A stretch of DNA of 64,000 bases from Streptomyces sp. ISL-12 (GCF_018614415.1 NZ_JAGGOO010000078.1:62001-126000), one strand, 5' to 3'. Numbered from the stretch's first letter, positions 24,406-34,827 are shown. Notes: generated by a model not told the origin, from the sequence alone. Translations and numbers: made by a program.

Positions 24406-25287
24406 ATGATCGGCCGCTTGTTGGGGAGCCGCGCGAAGCGGGTACGACGGACGGGGCCCCTGGCGGCGGTGCGGGTTCCGCCGAACGCGGGAGTGCTGAG
24501 CTGCAGGGTGCTGGATCCGGTGAACGAACCGGTGGCGCACGCCGAGTTGACGGTGAGTGACGGCATGGGGCGCAAGATCGTCCGCGGTGGGACGGACCCC
24601 TTCGGGTCGTTCGTCACGGCGGTGCCGGCGGGGGAGTACCGGCTCGCGGTGTCCGCCGAGGGATTCACCCCGTACCGGGCGTCCGCGACCGTGGCCGAGG
24701 ACTCGCTCTCCTCGCTCGGCGATGTGACCTTGCAGGTCGCGGCGGTGCCGGAGCTGCCGAAGGCGGGGGACTGGGAGATCGAGCCGGCGCACTCCTCGAT
24801 CGGTTTCACCGCGCGGCACATCGGACTGGCCCGAATCCACGGGCGGTTCAACTCCTTCGCCGGGGCGGTGCGGATCGCCGACGAGATGGAGCAGTCGGCG
24901 ATGCACGTGGTGATCGACGCGGCGTCCATCGACACCAATGTGCGGATGCGCGACGACCATCTGCGGTCGGCGGACTTCCTGGACGTGGAGAGGTATCCGA
25001 CGCTGGAGTTCTACAGCGACCGGTTCGCGCACCGGGGCGGCAACCGGTGGGCGGTCACCGGCGGGCTGTCGCTGCACGGCGTGACGCGGACGGTGACGCT
25101 GGACGCCGAGTACCTCGGGCTCGGCAACGGCATGGAGGGCGAGGTGCGGGCGGCCTGCCGGGCCACCACGGAACTGCACCGCGACGACTTCACGGTCAGC
25201 TGGCAGACGATGCTGGCGCGCGGCATCGCCGTGGTCGGGCCGAGCATCACCATCGACCTCGACATACAGATCGTCCCCAAGGGCTGA
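24406..25287 (+). CDS. YceI-family protein with N-terminal carboxypeptidase-regulatory-like domain
   Basis: A 293-residue protein. Residues 25-110 look like a beta-sandwich regulatory domain (VLSCRVLDPVNEPVAHAEL, FGSFVTAVPAGEYRLAVSAE). Residues 118-293 form a YceI lipocalin-like barrel (WEIEPAHSSIGFTARHIGLA, IDAASIDTNVRMRDDHLRS, YPTLEFYSDRF, GVTRTVTLDAEY). YceI proteins bind isoprenoid or other lipidic ligands. No signal peptide is seen, so a cytoplasmic site is likely. ATG 24406 has GAGGG about 8 bases upstream. The ligand is unknown. Confidence 0.9.
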   Translation: MIGRLLGSRAKRVRRTGPLAAVRVPPNAGVLSCRVLDPVNEPVAHAELTVSDGMGRKIVRGGTDPFGSFVTAVPAGEYRLAVSAEGFTPYRASATVAEDSLSSLGDVTLQVAAVPELPKAGDWEIEPAHSSIGFTARHIGLARIHGRFNSFAGAVRIADEMEQSAMHVVIDAASIDTNVRMRDDHLRSADFLDVERYPTLEFYSDRFAHRGGNRWAVTGGLSLHGVTRTVTLDAEYLGLGNGMEGEVRAACRATTELHRDDFTVSWQTMLARGIAVVGPSITIDLDIQIVPKG

Positions 25288-25389
25288 CCGGGGTGTCCGG
25301 GGTGTCCGGGCTGACCGGGCTGACCGGCCTGTGCGGACTGGTCGGGCTGGTCGGGCCGACCGGGCGGCCGGTGACGGACAATGTCCGGC

Positions 25390-25635
25390 GTGAGTGACGT
25401 GAGACATGTGCTGGTGCTGCCCGACCGCGACGCGGCGGAGGAGGTGGCCGAGGCGTTGGGGGAGCGGTTCGGCGTCACCGAGGAGCCGCGGCTCGTCCGG
25501 GACGCGCTGGCCGGGGAGGACGACGCCGAGGACGCCCAGTGGCTCGTCGTCCTGCGGGACGAGGAGCGGCGGCTGGACGCCGGGGAGCTGGACGAGTTCG
25601 CCACGGAGTGGGACGGCTGGCGCGAGGAGCCTTAG
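25390..25635 (+). CDS. Small acidic protein of unknown function (81 aa)
   Basis: An 81-residue acidic cytoplasmic protein, VSDVRHVLVLPDRDAAEEVA and on to a C-terminal DEFATEWDGWREEP. GTG 25390 is preferred to ATG 25381 because GACAAT (25377-25382) ends 7 bases before it, the same arrangement as at hemW and era. It is flanked by low-complexity DNA on both sides. It resembles small ribonuclease-E-inhibitor or DUF-type Streptomyces proteins only superficially, and I cannot assign a function. Confidence 0.75.
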   Translation: MSDVRHVLVLPDRDAAEEVAEALGERFGVTEEPRLVRDALAGEDDAEDAQWLVVLRDEERRLDAGELDEFATEWDGWREEP

Positions 25636-25915
25636 CCTCCCCGGCCCCTGGCCCCTGGCCCCTGGCCCCTGGCCCCTGGCCCCTCGCCTCGGCCCCTGGC
25701 GTTTGGTCCCGGCCCCCCGGCTTCTGGTCCCGGCCCCCGGCTTCTGGCCTCGGCCCCCCGCTTCTGGCCTCGGCCCCCGGCCCCTGGCGTTTGGTCCCGG
25801 CCCCCGGCTCCTGGCGTCGGTCCCGGCCCTCGGCCTCGTCCCCGACCCCCGGCCCCCGGCCCCCGGCCCCTGGCGTCGTCCCCGACCCCTGGCGTCGGTC
25901 CCGGCCCGAAGTCCG
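25636..25915 (+). repeat. Low-complexity C-rich tandem repeat between small gene and holA
   Basis: Roughly 280 bp composed of CCCCTGG heptamers (five or more in a row at the start) passing into longer units such as CGGCCCCCGGCTTCTGG and CCTGGCGTTTGGTCCCGG. All frames through it give Pro/Gly/Ala/Trp/Leu nonsense repeats, so I read it as non-coding. It fills the 310-bp gap before holA. Confidence 0.9.
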
Positions 25916-25945
25916 CTGTCAGTGCCGCGTGCGATGCTTGTCGCG

Positions 25946-26932
25946 ATGGCCAGGAAGACTGCGAATGACGATCCTCTCGCCCCGGTGACCCTTGCCGTGG
26001 GCCAGGAGGACCTCCTGCTCGACCGTGCCGTGCGGGAGGTGGTGGCCGCCGCGAGGGCCGCCGACGCCGACACGGACGTACGCGACCTCACCCCGGACCA
26101 GTTGCAGCCCGGCACACTCGCCGAGCTGACCAGTCCGTCGCTCTTCGCCGAGCGCAAAGTCGTGGTCGTACGCAACGCGCAGGACCTGTCCGCCGACACG
26201 GTCAAGGACGTCAAGGCCTACCTCGGCGCACCCGCCGAGGAGATCACCCTGGTCCTGCTGCACGCGGGCGGCGCCAAGGGCAAGGGGCTGCTGGACGCGG
26301 CGCGCAAGGCGGGGGCGCGGGAGGTGGCGTGCCCGAAGATGACCAAGCCGGCGGACCGGCTGGCCTTCGTGCGCGGTGAGTTCCGTACCACCGGGCGGTC
26401 GGCCACGCCCGAGGCGTGCCAGGCGCTGGTGGACGCGATCGGCAGCGACCTGCGGGAGCTGGCGTCGGCGGTGTCCCAGCTGGTCGCGGACGTCGAGGGG
26501 ACCATCGACGAGGCGGTCGTCGGGCGGTACTACACCGGGCGGGCCGAGGCATCCAGCTTCACGGTCGCCGACCGGGCGGTCGAGGGCCGCACCGCGGAGG
26601 CGCTGGAGGCGCTGCGGTGGTCCCTGGCGACGGGGGTGGCGCCGGTGCTGATCACGAGCGCGCTGGCGCAGGGAGTGCGGGCGATCGGCAAGCTGTCCTC
26701 CGCGCGCGGGGGACGTCCCGCCGATCTCGCCCGGGAGCTGGGCATGCCGCCGTGGAAGATCGACCGGGTGCGGCAGCAGATGCGCGGCTGGACGCCGGAC
26801 GGCGTGGCCGTCGCGTTGCGGGCGGTGGCCGAGGCGGACGCGGGGGTCAAGGGCGGGGGAGACGATCCCGGGTACGCGCTGGAGAAGGCGGTCGTCACGA
26901 TCGCGCGGGCGGCGCGGTCGCGGGGACGGTAG
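25946..26932 (+). CDS. holA: DNA polymerase III subunit delta
   Basis: A 328-residue clamp-loader subunit. The N-terminal domain starts LAPVTLAVGQEDLLLDRAVR and continues through ELTSPSLFAERKVVVVRNAQ, both typical of HolA. The AAA-like fold then leads to the C-terminal helical collar (ALAQGVRAIGKLSSARG, GMPPWKIDRVRQQMRGWTP). Delta opens the beta clamp during loading onto primed DNA. ATG 25946 is preferred; ATG 25934 would add MLVA. A single-gene unit is likely, since C-rich repeats precede it and a hairpin follows. Confidence 0.93.
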   Translation: MARKTANDDPLAPVTLAVGQEDLLLDRAVREVVAAARAADADTDVRDLTPDQLQPGTLAELTSPSLFAERKVVVVRNAQDLSADTVKDVKAYLGAPAEEITLVLLHAGGAKGKGLLDAARKAGAREVACPKMTKPADRLAFVRGEFRTTGRSATPEACQALVDAIGSDLRELASAVSQLVADVEGTIDEAVVGRYYTGRAEASSFTVADRAVEGRTAEALEALRWSLATGVAPVLITSALAQGVRAIGKLSSARGGRPADLARELGMPPWKIDRVRQQMRGWTPDGVAVALRAVAEADAGVKGGGDDPGYALEKAVVTIARAARSRGR

Positions 26933-27019
26933 GCACGAGCCCGGGTGGGTTCAGGTTCCGGGCGCGAGTACTCCTTGGTGCCGGCCCCGTGGTCGCCCCC
27001 TCCGCCCCTGCCCTCCCCG

Positions 27020-27088
27020 CCCCTGGGGGCTGCGCCCCCAGACCCCCATCGGCCTGAACGGCCTCGTCCTCGAACGCCGGACGGGCCA
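27020..27088 (+). repeat. Streptomyces-type interspersed intergenic repeat
   Basis: A GGGGGCTGCGCCCCCAG hairpin is followed by ACCCCCATCGGCCTGAACGG, CTCGTCCTCGAACGCCGG and ACGGGCC. From memory this matches a short palindromic repeat found many times between genes in Streptomyces chromosomes. It sits in the 376-bp gap between holA and rpsT, which otherwise holds only the terminator at 27151. Confidence 0.7.
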
Positions 27089-27150
27089 AAGAAGACCCGT
27101 CCCGCCGGACAGGTCCGCAGCACCACCGGTCGGCCCCTGGACACACCAAA

Positions 27151-27172
27151 GCCCCGCCCAAAAAGGCGGGGC
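27151..27172 (-). terminator. Hairpin terminator downstream of rpsT
   Basis: GCCCCGCC and GGCGGGGC form an 8-bp stem around CAAAAA. On the minus strand it is followed by TTTGG. It lies about 135 bp beyond the rpsT stop and may also serve the convergent holA transcript. Confidence 0.7.
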
Positions 27173-27308
27173 CTCGGGTCACGCTTCAGGTGAGCCCACA
27201 CCCGCGTGGCGAACGCAGGCCGCGTGCGGGCTCGGGGTGCCGGTCGGGAGCGGATGAGAGAGGGCCCGCTCGGGGTCCTTCCGGCGGTCAGACAGACCAG
27301 ATGAGGGT

Positions 27309-27575
27309 TCAGCCCTTGATGGCGGCGACCTTCTGCGCCAGCGCCGACTTCTTGTTGGCGGCCTGGTTCTTGTGGATGACGCCCTTGGAGACGGCCTTGT
27401 CGAGCTGACGCGCGGCGACGCGCTGGTACTCGGTGGCCTTCTCGACGTCACCCGCGGCAGCGGCCTCGCGGGCCTTGCGGATCGCGGTCTTCAGGGAGGA
27501 CTTGACGGCCTTGTTGCGCAGCCGCGCCTTCTCGTTGGTCTTGATCCGCTTGATCTGGGACTTGATGTTCGCCAC
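27309..27575 (-). CDS. rpsT: Small ribosomal subunit protein bS20
   Basis: An 88-residue, Lys/Arg/Ala-rich protein starting MANIKSQIKRIKTNEKARLR and ending NKKSALAQKVAAIKG. This is the standard bS20 sequence and length; it binds 16S rRNA in the 30S subunit. GAGGCTCATTC before the ATG is the ribosome site. It is divergent from lepA, the common actinobacterial arrangement. The 5' leader of about 95 bases contains GGGACCCGTGGGCCCC-type complementarity, possibly used for autogenous control. Confidence 0.98.
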   Translation of the reverse strand: MANIKSQIKRIKTNEKARLRNKAVKSSLKTAIRKAREAAAAGDVEKATEYQRVAARQLDKAVSKGVIHKNQAANKKSALAQKVAAIKG

Positions 27576-27677
27576 GAATGAGCCTCTACAGGTTCAGGCA
27601 CGGGGCCCACGGGTCCCGTACCGGTGATTTTCCAGAAGTCGTGCCTCACGCTGAGAGGGCAAGAGACACAGCCCCCC

Positions 27678-27707
27678 ACACTACCAGCGGCCCGTCGAGG
27701 CGCCCAA
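27678..27707 (-). promoter_or_regulatory. rpsT promoter
   Basis: On the minus strand TTGGGC (27707-27702) and TAGTGT (27683-27678) are separated by 18 bases, a good match to the vegetative promoter pattern. Transcription would start about 95 bases before the rpsT ATG. Confidence 0.65.
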
Positions 27708-27841
27708 ACCCGCCGTCGACCGGTCCGCGACCGCCCCTCCCAGACCGCCCCCCGGTCCCCGCCCGTGGGACGATGGAAGCTACGTATCGATCCGACCCGA
27801 GACCGCAGACACTGCGGACGCCTCAAGAATCAGGACCCTGC

Positions 27842-29710
27842 GTGCCCGCGATCCCTAGCCATGTGCCCGAGCCGAGCCGTACCGACCCGGCTCTGATCCG
27901 CAACTTCTGCATCATCGCGCACATCGACCACGGCAAGTCCACGCTCGCCGACCGGATGCTCCAGCTGACCGGTGTGGTCGAGCAACGGCAGATGCGCGCC
28001 CAGTACCTCGACCGCATGGACATCGAGCGCGAGCGCGGCATCACGATCAAGTCTCAGGCGGTGCGTCTGCCGTGGGCTCCCACCCATGACAAGAACGACA
28101 CGCACATCCTCAACATGATCGACACCCCGGGGCACGTCGACTTCACCTACGAGGTCTCGCGGTCGCTCGCCGCGTGCGAGGGGACCATCCTCCTGGTCGA
28201 CGCCGCCCAGGGCATCGAGGCCCAGACCCTCGCCAACCTGTACCTGGCGATGGAGAACGACCTCACGATCATCCCCGTACTGAACAAGATCGACCTGCCG
28301 GCCGCGCAGCCCGAGAAGTTCGCCGAGGAGCTCGCCAACCTGGTCGGCTGCGACCCCGACGACGTGCTGAAGGTCTCCGCCAAGACCGGTCTCGGCGTGG
28401 AGGCGCTGCTGGACCGGGTCGTCGCCGACGTCCCGGCCCCGGTCGGCGTCGCCGACGCCCCCGCCCGCGCGATGATCTTCGACTCGGTCTACGACTCCTA
28501 CCGCGGTGTCGTGACCTACGTCCGTGTCATCGACGGCCAGCTCAACAAGCGCGAGCGCATCAAGATGATGTCGACCGGCGCCACCCACGAGCTGCTGGAG
28601 ATCGGGACCAACTCGCCGGAGATGCTCCCCGCCGACGGCCTCGGCGTCGGCGAGGTGGGCTACCTCATCACCGGTGTGAAGGACGTCCGCCAGTCCAAGG
28701 TCGGCGACACCGTCACCAGCCAGCAGAAGGGCGCCACGGAGGCGCTCGGCGGCTACAAGGACCCGAAGCCGATGGTCTTCTCGGGGCTGTACCCCCTGGA
28801 CGGGTCGGACTACCCCGAACTGCGCGAGGCCCTCGACAAGCTCCAGCTCAACGACGCCGCCCTCGTCTACGAGCCGGAGACCTCCGCCGCCCTCGGCTTC
28901 GGCTTCCGCGTCGGCTTCCTCGGCCTGCTGCACCTGGACGTGATCCGGGAGCGGCTGGAGCGCGAGTTCGGCCTCGACCTGATCGCCACCGCGCCCAACG
29001 TGGTCTACCGGGTGGTGATGGAGGACGGCAGCGAGCACACCGTCACCAACCCGAGCGAGTTCCCCGAAGGCAAGATCACCGAGGTGTACGAGCCGGTCGT
29101 GCGCGCCACGATCCTGGCGCCGACCGAGTTCATCGGCTCGATCATGGAGCTGTGCCAGACCCGGCGCGGCACCCTGCTCGGCATGGACTACCTCTCCGAG
29201 GACCGCGTCGAGATCCGCTACACCCTGCCCCTCGCGGAGATCGTCTTCGACTTCTTCGACCAGCTGAAGTCGAAGACCCGCGGCTACGCCTCGCTGGACT
29301 ACGAGCCCACCGGCGAGCAGACCTCCAGCCTCGTCAAGGTCGACATCCTGCTGCACGGCGACAAGGTGGACGCCTTCTCGGCGATCACCCACAGGGACCA
29401 GGCGTACGCCTACGGTGTGCGGCTCGTCGCCAAGCTCAAGGAGCTGATCCCCCGGCAGGCCTTCGAGGTGCCGGTGCAGGCCGCCATCGGCTCCCGGGTC
29501 ATCGCCCGCGAGACCATCCGAGCCATCCGCAAGGACGTCCTCGCCAAGTGCTACGGCGGTGACATCTCCCGCAAGCGGAAGCTGCTGGAGAAGCAGAAGG
29601 AAGGCAAGAAGCGGATGAAGATGGTGGGGTCCGTGGAGGTCCCGCAGGAGGCCTTCATCGCCGTCCTCTCCAGCGATGACAACGCGGGATCGGGCAAGGG
29701 CAAGAAGTAA
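27842..29710 (+). CDS. lepA: Elongation factor 4 (LepA)
   Basis: A 622-residue ribosome-associated GTPase. It has G1 AHIDHGKSTLADRM, switch region ERERGITIKSQAVRL, G3 DTPGHVDF and G4 NKIDLP, then EF-G-like domains and the LepA-specific C-terminal domain ending in GKKRMKMVGSVEVPQEAF. LepA acts in back-translocation or 30S biogenesis. GTG 27842 is chosen because VPAIPSHVPEPSRTDPALIR leads directly into the conserved NFCIIAHIDHGK, matching the usual actinobacterial length; upstream codons are not family-like. Confidence 0.96.
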   Translation: MPAIPSHVPEPSRTDPALIRNFCIIAHIDHGKSTLADRMLQLTGVVEQRQMRAQYLDRMDIERERGITIKSQAVRLPWAPTHDKNDTHILNMIDTPGHVDFTYEVSRSLAACEGTILLVDAAQGIEAQTLANLYLAMENDLTIIPVLNKIDLPAAQPEKFAEELANLVGCDPDDVLKVSAKTGLGVEALLDRVVADVPAPVGVADAPARAMIFDSVYDSYRGVVTYVRVIDGQLNKRERIKMMSTGATHELLEIGTNSPEMLPADGLGVGEVGYLITGVKDVRQSKVGDTVTSQQKGATEALGGYKDPKPMVFSGLYPLDGSDYPELREALDKLQLNDAALVYEPETSAALGFGFRVGFLGLLHLDVIRERLEREFGLDLIATAPNVVYRVVMEDGSEHTVTNPSEFPEGKITEVYEPVVRATILAPTEFIGSIMELCQTRRGTLLGMDYLSEDRVEIRYTLPLAEIVFDFFDQLKSKTRGYASLDYEPTGEQTSSLVKVDILLHGDKVDAFSAITHRDQAYAYGVRLVAKLKELIPRQAFEVPVQAAIGSRVIARETIRAIRKDVLAKCYGGDISRKRKLLEKQKEGKKRMKMVGSVEVPQEAFIAVLSSDDNAGSGKGKK

Positions 29711-29728
29711 CCCCGGCATCGGACGCAA

Positions 29729-29760
29729 GGGGCCCGTCGCACGGAAGTGCGACGGGCCCC
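29729..29760 (+). terminator. Hairpin terminator after lepA
   Basis: A perfect 14-bp stem, GGGGCCCGTCGCAC with GTGCGACGGGCCCC, around a GGAA loop, 18 bases after the stop. It has no U-tract, as is usual in Streptomyces. Confidence 0.82.
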
Positions 29761-29866
29761 TGTCCGTCCCCGTGACCGCTGTCCGGAGGAAACAGCGGGG
29801 AAGTGGCAGGGCGTGGGCCCTTACATACCGGCCGGTCGGGCCTTACTCTGATCCCCTGCTCGATAG

Positions 29867-29881
29867 TTACTCGCGAGTTAA
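29867..29881. promoter_or_regulatory. Palindromic operator-like site upstream of acyl-CoA ligase
   Basis: TTACTCGCGAGTTAA contains the perfect 10-bp palindrome ACTCGCGAGT at 29869-29878. It lies about 20 bases after a candidate -10 TACTCT (29844-29849) and about 85 bases before the ligase GTG, so a bound repressor would block transcription. The shape is typical of TetR-family operators controlling fatty-acid genes. No regulator gene is adjacent. Three CAAGAGAGC direct repeats follow at about 29883-29909. Confidence 0.55.
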
Positions 29882-29964
29882 ACAAGAGAGCCAAGAGAGC
29901 CAAGAGAGCCGGCAGAGCCAGCCGCAACAGAGCCAGCCGCACCGTCGCGGGCCCGGAGGATGTC

Positions 29965-31842
<1,878 letters not shown>

Positions 31843-31849
31843 TCCCGGC

Positions 31850-31889
31850 GCGCGGGGCACGGGCTGACACCGAGGCGCCTGCCCCGCGC
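31850..31889. terminator. Hairpin between convergent acyl-CoA ligase and response regulator genes
   Basis: GCGCGGGGCA (31850-31859) pairs with TGCCCCGCGC (31880-31889) around a 20-base loop, between two convergent stops. It is likely to terminate both transcripts. Confidence 0.65.
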
Positions 31890-31895
31890 CGTCCG

Positions 31896-32486
31896 TCACG
31901 GCATACGCCTCCCGCGTTCCTCGCCGCGCACGATCAAGTGCCGCAGCTCCCGCAGCTGCCGGCGCAGTTCCGGTACGTCCGGTGGCGCGTCAGCGTCCAG
32001 GTGGGCCTCCAGCGCGGCCAGCCGGGCCTCGATCGCCTCCTGTCCGGCCCGCTCGCCCGCCCGCAGCCGCTCCAGCTGGCGGTTCTTGCGGTGCAGGTCG
32101 AGGAAGACGCTGACCTTCGCGCGCAGCACCCAGGGGTCGAAGGGCTTGGTGACATAGTCGGCGGCCCCGGTGGCGTAGCCCCGGAACGCGTAGCCGGAGG
32201 CGTCCTCCGTGCCGGTCAGGAAGATGATCGGGACGTCCTTGGTCCGGTCGAGCCGCTTGATGGTGGCGGCCGTCTCGAAACCGTCCATGCCGGGCATCCG
32301 CACGTCCAGCAGGATCAGGGCGAACCGGCGGCTCAGCAGCGCCTGGATCGCCTCCTCGCCGGAACGGGCCCGGACCAGGGGCTCGTCGAGGGGCCCCAGG
32401 ACGGCCTCCAGCGCGATCAGGTTGTCCTCCAGGTCGTCGACCAGGAGGATCGCGGCGCGCTCGGCTGTCGTCGGCTCGGCGGTCAT
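31896..32486 (-). CDS. Response regulator without DNA-binding domain
   Basis: A 196-residue protein. Residues 10-130 form a CheY-like receiver with DD at 17-18, phospho-acceptor D61 in LILLDVRMPGMDGF, T91 in IFLTGTED and K114 in YVTKPFDP. Residues 130-196 form a charged coiled coil (LDLHRKNRQLERLRAGERAG, ARLAALEAHL) instead of a DNA-binding output, so it probably works by protein interaction. It is divergent from the SpoIIE-type phosphatase gene, 200 bp away. The two may form a partner-switching or stress-signalling pair, which is inference. Confidence 0.92.
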   Translation of the reverse strand: MTAEPTTAERAAILLVDDLEDNLIALEAVLGPLDEPLVRARSGEEAIQALLSRRFALILLDVRMPGMDGFETAATIKRLDRTKDVPIIFLTGTEDASGYAFRGYATGAADYVTKPFDPWVLRAKVSVFLDLHRKNRQLERLRAGERAGQEAIEARLAALEAHLDADAPPDVPELRRQLRELRHLIVRGEERGRRMP

Positions 32487-32686
32487 GGCGACGGGACCTC
32501 ACTGGGTTCCGTGACGCGGAACCGGTCGTCAGCCGGTCCCTCGGGCCCTTCGGGGCGCACAGATGTAGCACGGTTCTCACTCATCGCGGCCCACTTCGGT
32601 GACTCGACGCTTATGGGCGGGGCCAGTCTGTCACTCTGTCGCCATCGACTGCGGCGTATTCGTACGAACTGCCCGGGGAGCTGTCC

Positions 32687-34774
32687 ATGGGGGCCATTCC
32701 GACGCAACGGGAGACCGTCTCCCTTGCCACCGGGGCGTCCGCGCACCCGTCGGAGACATCCGCGCAGGTGCGTGCCGAACTGCCCGGCACCTCTCTCGCG
32801 CCGGGCGCGGCCCGCGCGCTGGTCCGGGTGGCGCTCGCCGACTGGACGGAGCAGGCCCTGCCCGGCACCGAGTACCTGACCGACCGGCACGCCGACGACG
32901 CGCTGCTGGTCGTCAGCGAACTGGTCACCAACGCCGTCGTCCACGCCGGTACCGACGTCGGGGTGGCCTTCCGGCTGGAGCCGACGGGCACGCTCGTCGT
33001 CGAGGTCTCCGACCGCCACCCCGCGCGCGCTCCCCGCAGCACCGACGCCGAGTCCTCGACCGAGACGCCCGAGTACGGCCGCGGTCTGCGGCTCGTCGCC
33101 ACGGTCTCCGACGCCTGGGGGATCACGTACCGCACGGGCGTCAAGACCGTCTGGGCCGGCCTTCCGCCGGACCGTGACGCGGTCGCCCTCACCGCCGCCG
33201 AGGGCATCGAGGCGTACGCCGGGGAACGGGGCCCGGGGCTCCACGCCGTGGACGGGGACCGGGCACCGCGGGGCCCGTGGGACTCGGTGGAACAGTGGGT
33301 CCGGCGGGGAACGGGTGGCACGACCACGCCGACGGGGCCTCAAGTCACAGGGGAGGCGAGCGGGACAGGAGCGAGACCAGAAACCGACGGTACCGGAGAG
33401 AACGGAGCGAACCCCGGGACCGTGGCCCCGGACAGCGGCGGGCAGCGGGACGTCCGCGACCGGCAGTGGCTGGGCCGCGGCGCGCTGTCCTTCCTCGCCG
33501 AGGCGTCCGACCTGCTGGCCGGGCAGCTCGACGAGGACCGGATCGCCTCCCTCGCCGCACAGCTCGTGGTGCCCCGGCTCGCCGACTGGTGCGCGGTCTG
33601 GCTGGAGGACGAGTCCCTGGGCCGCGCCGACTGGGGCGACGGCAGCACATCGGTGGGCGTCCGTCTGGCCCGGGTCTGGCACGGCAGCGAGCACCGCATC
33701 GAGGAACTGCGCCGGGCCCTGGAGAAGGACCCGCCGCGCCCGCCCGCCCCGTGGCGTTCCGGGCCGGTCACCCACCCCTGGCCGGGCTACGCGCTCGGCC
33801 CGCGCGGCGCGTGGGGCGCGGCGCTCGCGTACCGGCTGGTCGCGGGCGGCCGGCCGCTGGGCACGCTGGTCATCGGCCGGGCCGCCGCCGTGCGCTTCCC
33901 CGACGAGATCACCGGCCTGGTCGAGGACCTCGGCCGGCGGGTGGCGCTCGCCATCGGCACCGCCCGCCAGTACGCCCGTCAGGCCACCATCAGCGCCGTC
34001 CTCCAGCGCGGCCTGCTGCCCGGCGCCGTCGCCGAGATCCCCGGCATGCGCAGTGCCCTCGTCTACGAGCCCCGCGACCAGGGCGGACCCAGCGGCGACT
34101 TCTACGACCTCTTCCCGGCCGGCGACGGCCGCTGGTGCTTCGCCGTCGGCGACGTCCAGGGCAAGGGCCCGGAGGCCGCCGTGGTCATCGGCCTGGCCCG
34201 GCCCTGGCTGCGGCTGCTGGCCCGCGAGGGCTACGGCGTCGCCGACGTCCTGGACCGCCTCAACCAGCTCCTGCTCGACGACGCCACCGAGGCCGCCGAC
34301 GCCGCCGCCCGGGCCCTGGTCGTCGTCGGGGGCCGGCCGGTTGCCCCGGGCGACGGTCCGCAGACCCGATTCCTGTCCCTGCTCTACGGCACACTGGTCC
34401 CGTTCGACGGCGGGGTGCACTGCACCCTCGCCTCCGCCGGACATCCGCTGCCGCTGCTGCTCACGCCTGACGGCGACGTCCGCACGGTCGCGCGGCCCCA
34501 GACGCTGCTGGGGGTCGTGGAGGACGAGACGTACACCAGCGAGACCTTCGACCTGCGGCCCGGCGACAGTCTGCTGTGCGTCACCGACGGCGTCACCGAG
34601 CGGCGCAACGGCTCCCGCCAGTTCGACGACGACGAGGGCCTCGCCGTCGCCCTCGCCGGGTGCGCGGGCCTGGACGCGCAGCTGATCGCCGCACGCGTCC
34701 GAGGGCTGGTGCACGCGTTCGGCGACGGCCCGCCGGAGGACGACCTGGCCCTGCTGGTGCTCCAGGCCGAGTAG
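32687..34774 (+). CDS. SpoIIE-type PP2C phosphatase with HATPase and GAF domains
   Basis: A 695-residue signalling protein. Residues 35-165 form an RsbW-like ATP-binding kinase domain (VVSELVTNAVVHAG N-box; GRGLRLVATVSDAWG). A Gly/Thr-rich linker follows, then a GAF domain at about 262-430 (ALSFLAEASDLLAGQLDEDR, LADWCAVWLED). The C-terminal PP2C/SpoIIE phosphatase (GGPSGDFYDLF, CFAVGDVQGKGPEAA, LASAGHPLPLLL, LCVTDGVTERRN, PEDDLALLVL) keeps the metal-binding aspartates. Such proteins switch anti-sigma/anti-anti-sigma systems. ATG 32687 is preceded by GGGGAG. The divergent response regulator may feed it. Confidence 0.93.
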   Translation: MGAIPTQRETVSLATGASAHPSETSAQVRAELPGTSLAPGAARALVRVALADWTEQALPGTEYLTDRHADDALLVVSELVTNAVVHAGTDVGVAFRLEPTGTLVVEVSDRHPARAPRSTDAESSTETPEYGRGLRLVATVSDAWGITYRTGVKTVWAGLPPDRDAVALTAAEGIEAYAGERGPGLHAVDGDRAPRGPWDSVEQWVRRGTGGTTTPTGPQVTGEASGTGARPETDGTGENGANPGTVAPDSGGQRDVRDRQWLGRGALSFLAEASDLLAGQLDEDRIASLAAQLVVPRLADWCAVWLEDESLGRADWGDGSTSVGVRLARVWHGSEHRIEELRRALEKDPPRPPAPWRSGPVTHPWPGYALGPRGAWGAALAYRLVAGGRPLGTLVIGRAAAVRFPDEITGLVEDLGRRVALAIGTARQYARQATISAVLQRGLLPGAVAEIPGMRSALVYEPRDQGGPSGDFYDLFPAGDGRWCFAVGDVQGKGPEAAVVIGLARPWLRLLAREGYGVADVLDRLNQLLLDDATEAADAAARALVVVGGRPVAPGDGPQTRFLSLLYGTLVPFDGGVHCTLASAGHPLPLLLTPDGDVRTVARPQTLLGVVEDETYTSETFDLRPGDSLLCVTDGVTERRNGSRQFDDDEGLAVALAGCAGLDAQLIAARVRGLVHAFGDGPPEDDLALLVLQAE

Positions 34775-34786
34775 CGGCCGGTAGGC

Positions 34787-34814
34787 GGGACACGGATGCG
34801 GGACACGGATGCGG
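34787..34814 (+). repeat. Short tandem repeat before hemW
   Basis: Two copies of GCGGGACACGGAT follow each other and lead into GCGGGACAAT, so the hemW -10 GACAAT appears embedded in the third, altered copy. Confidence 0.7.
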
Positions 34815-34827
34815 GACAATGGAGCCC

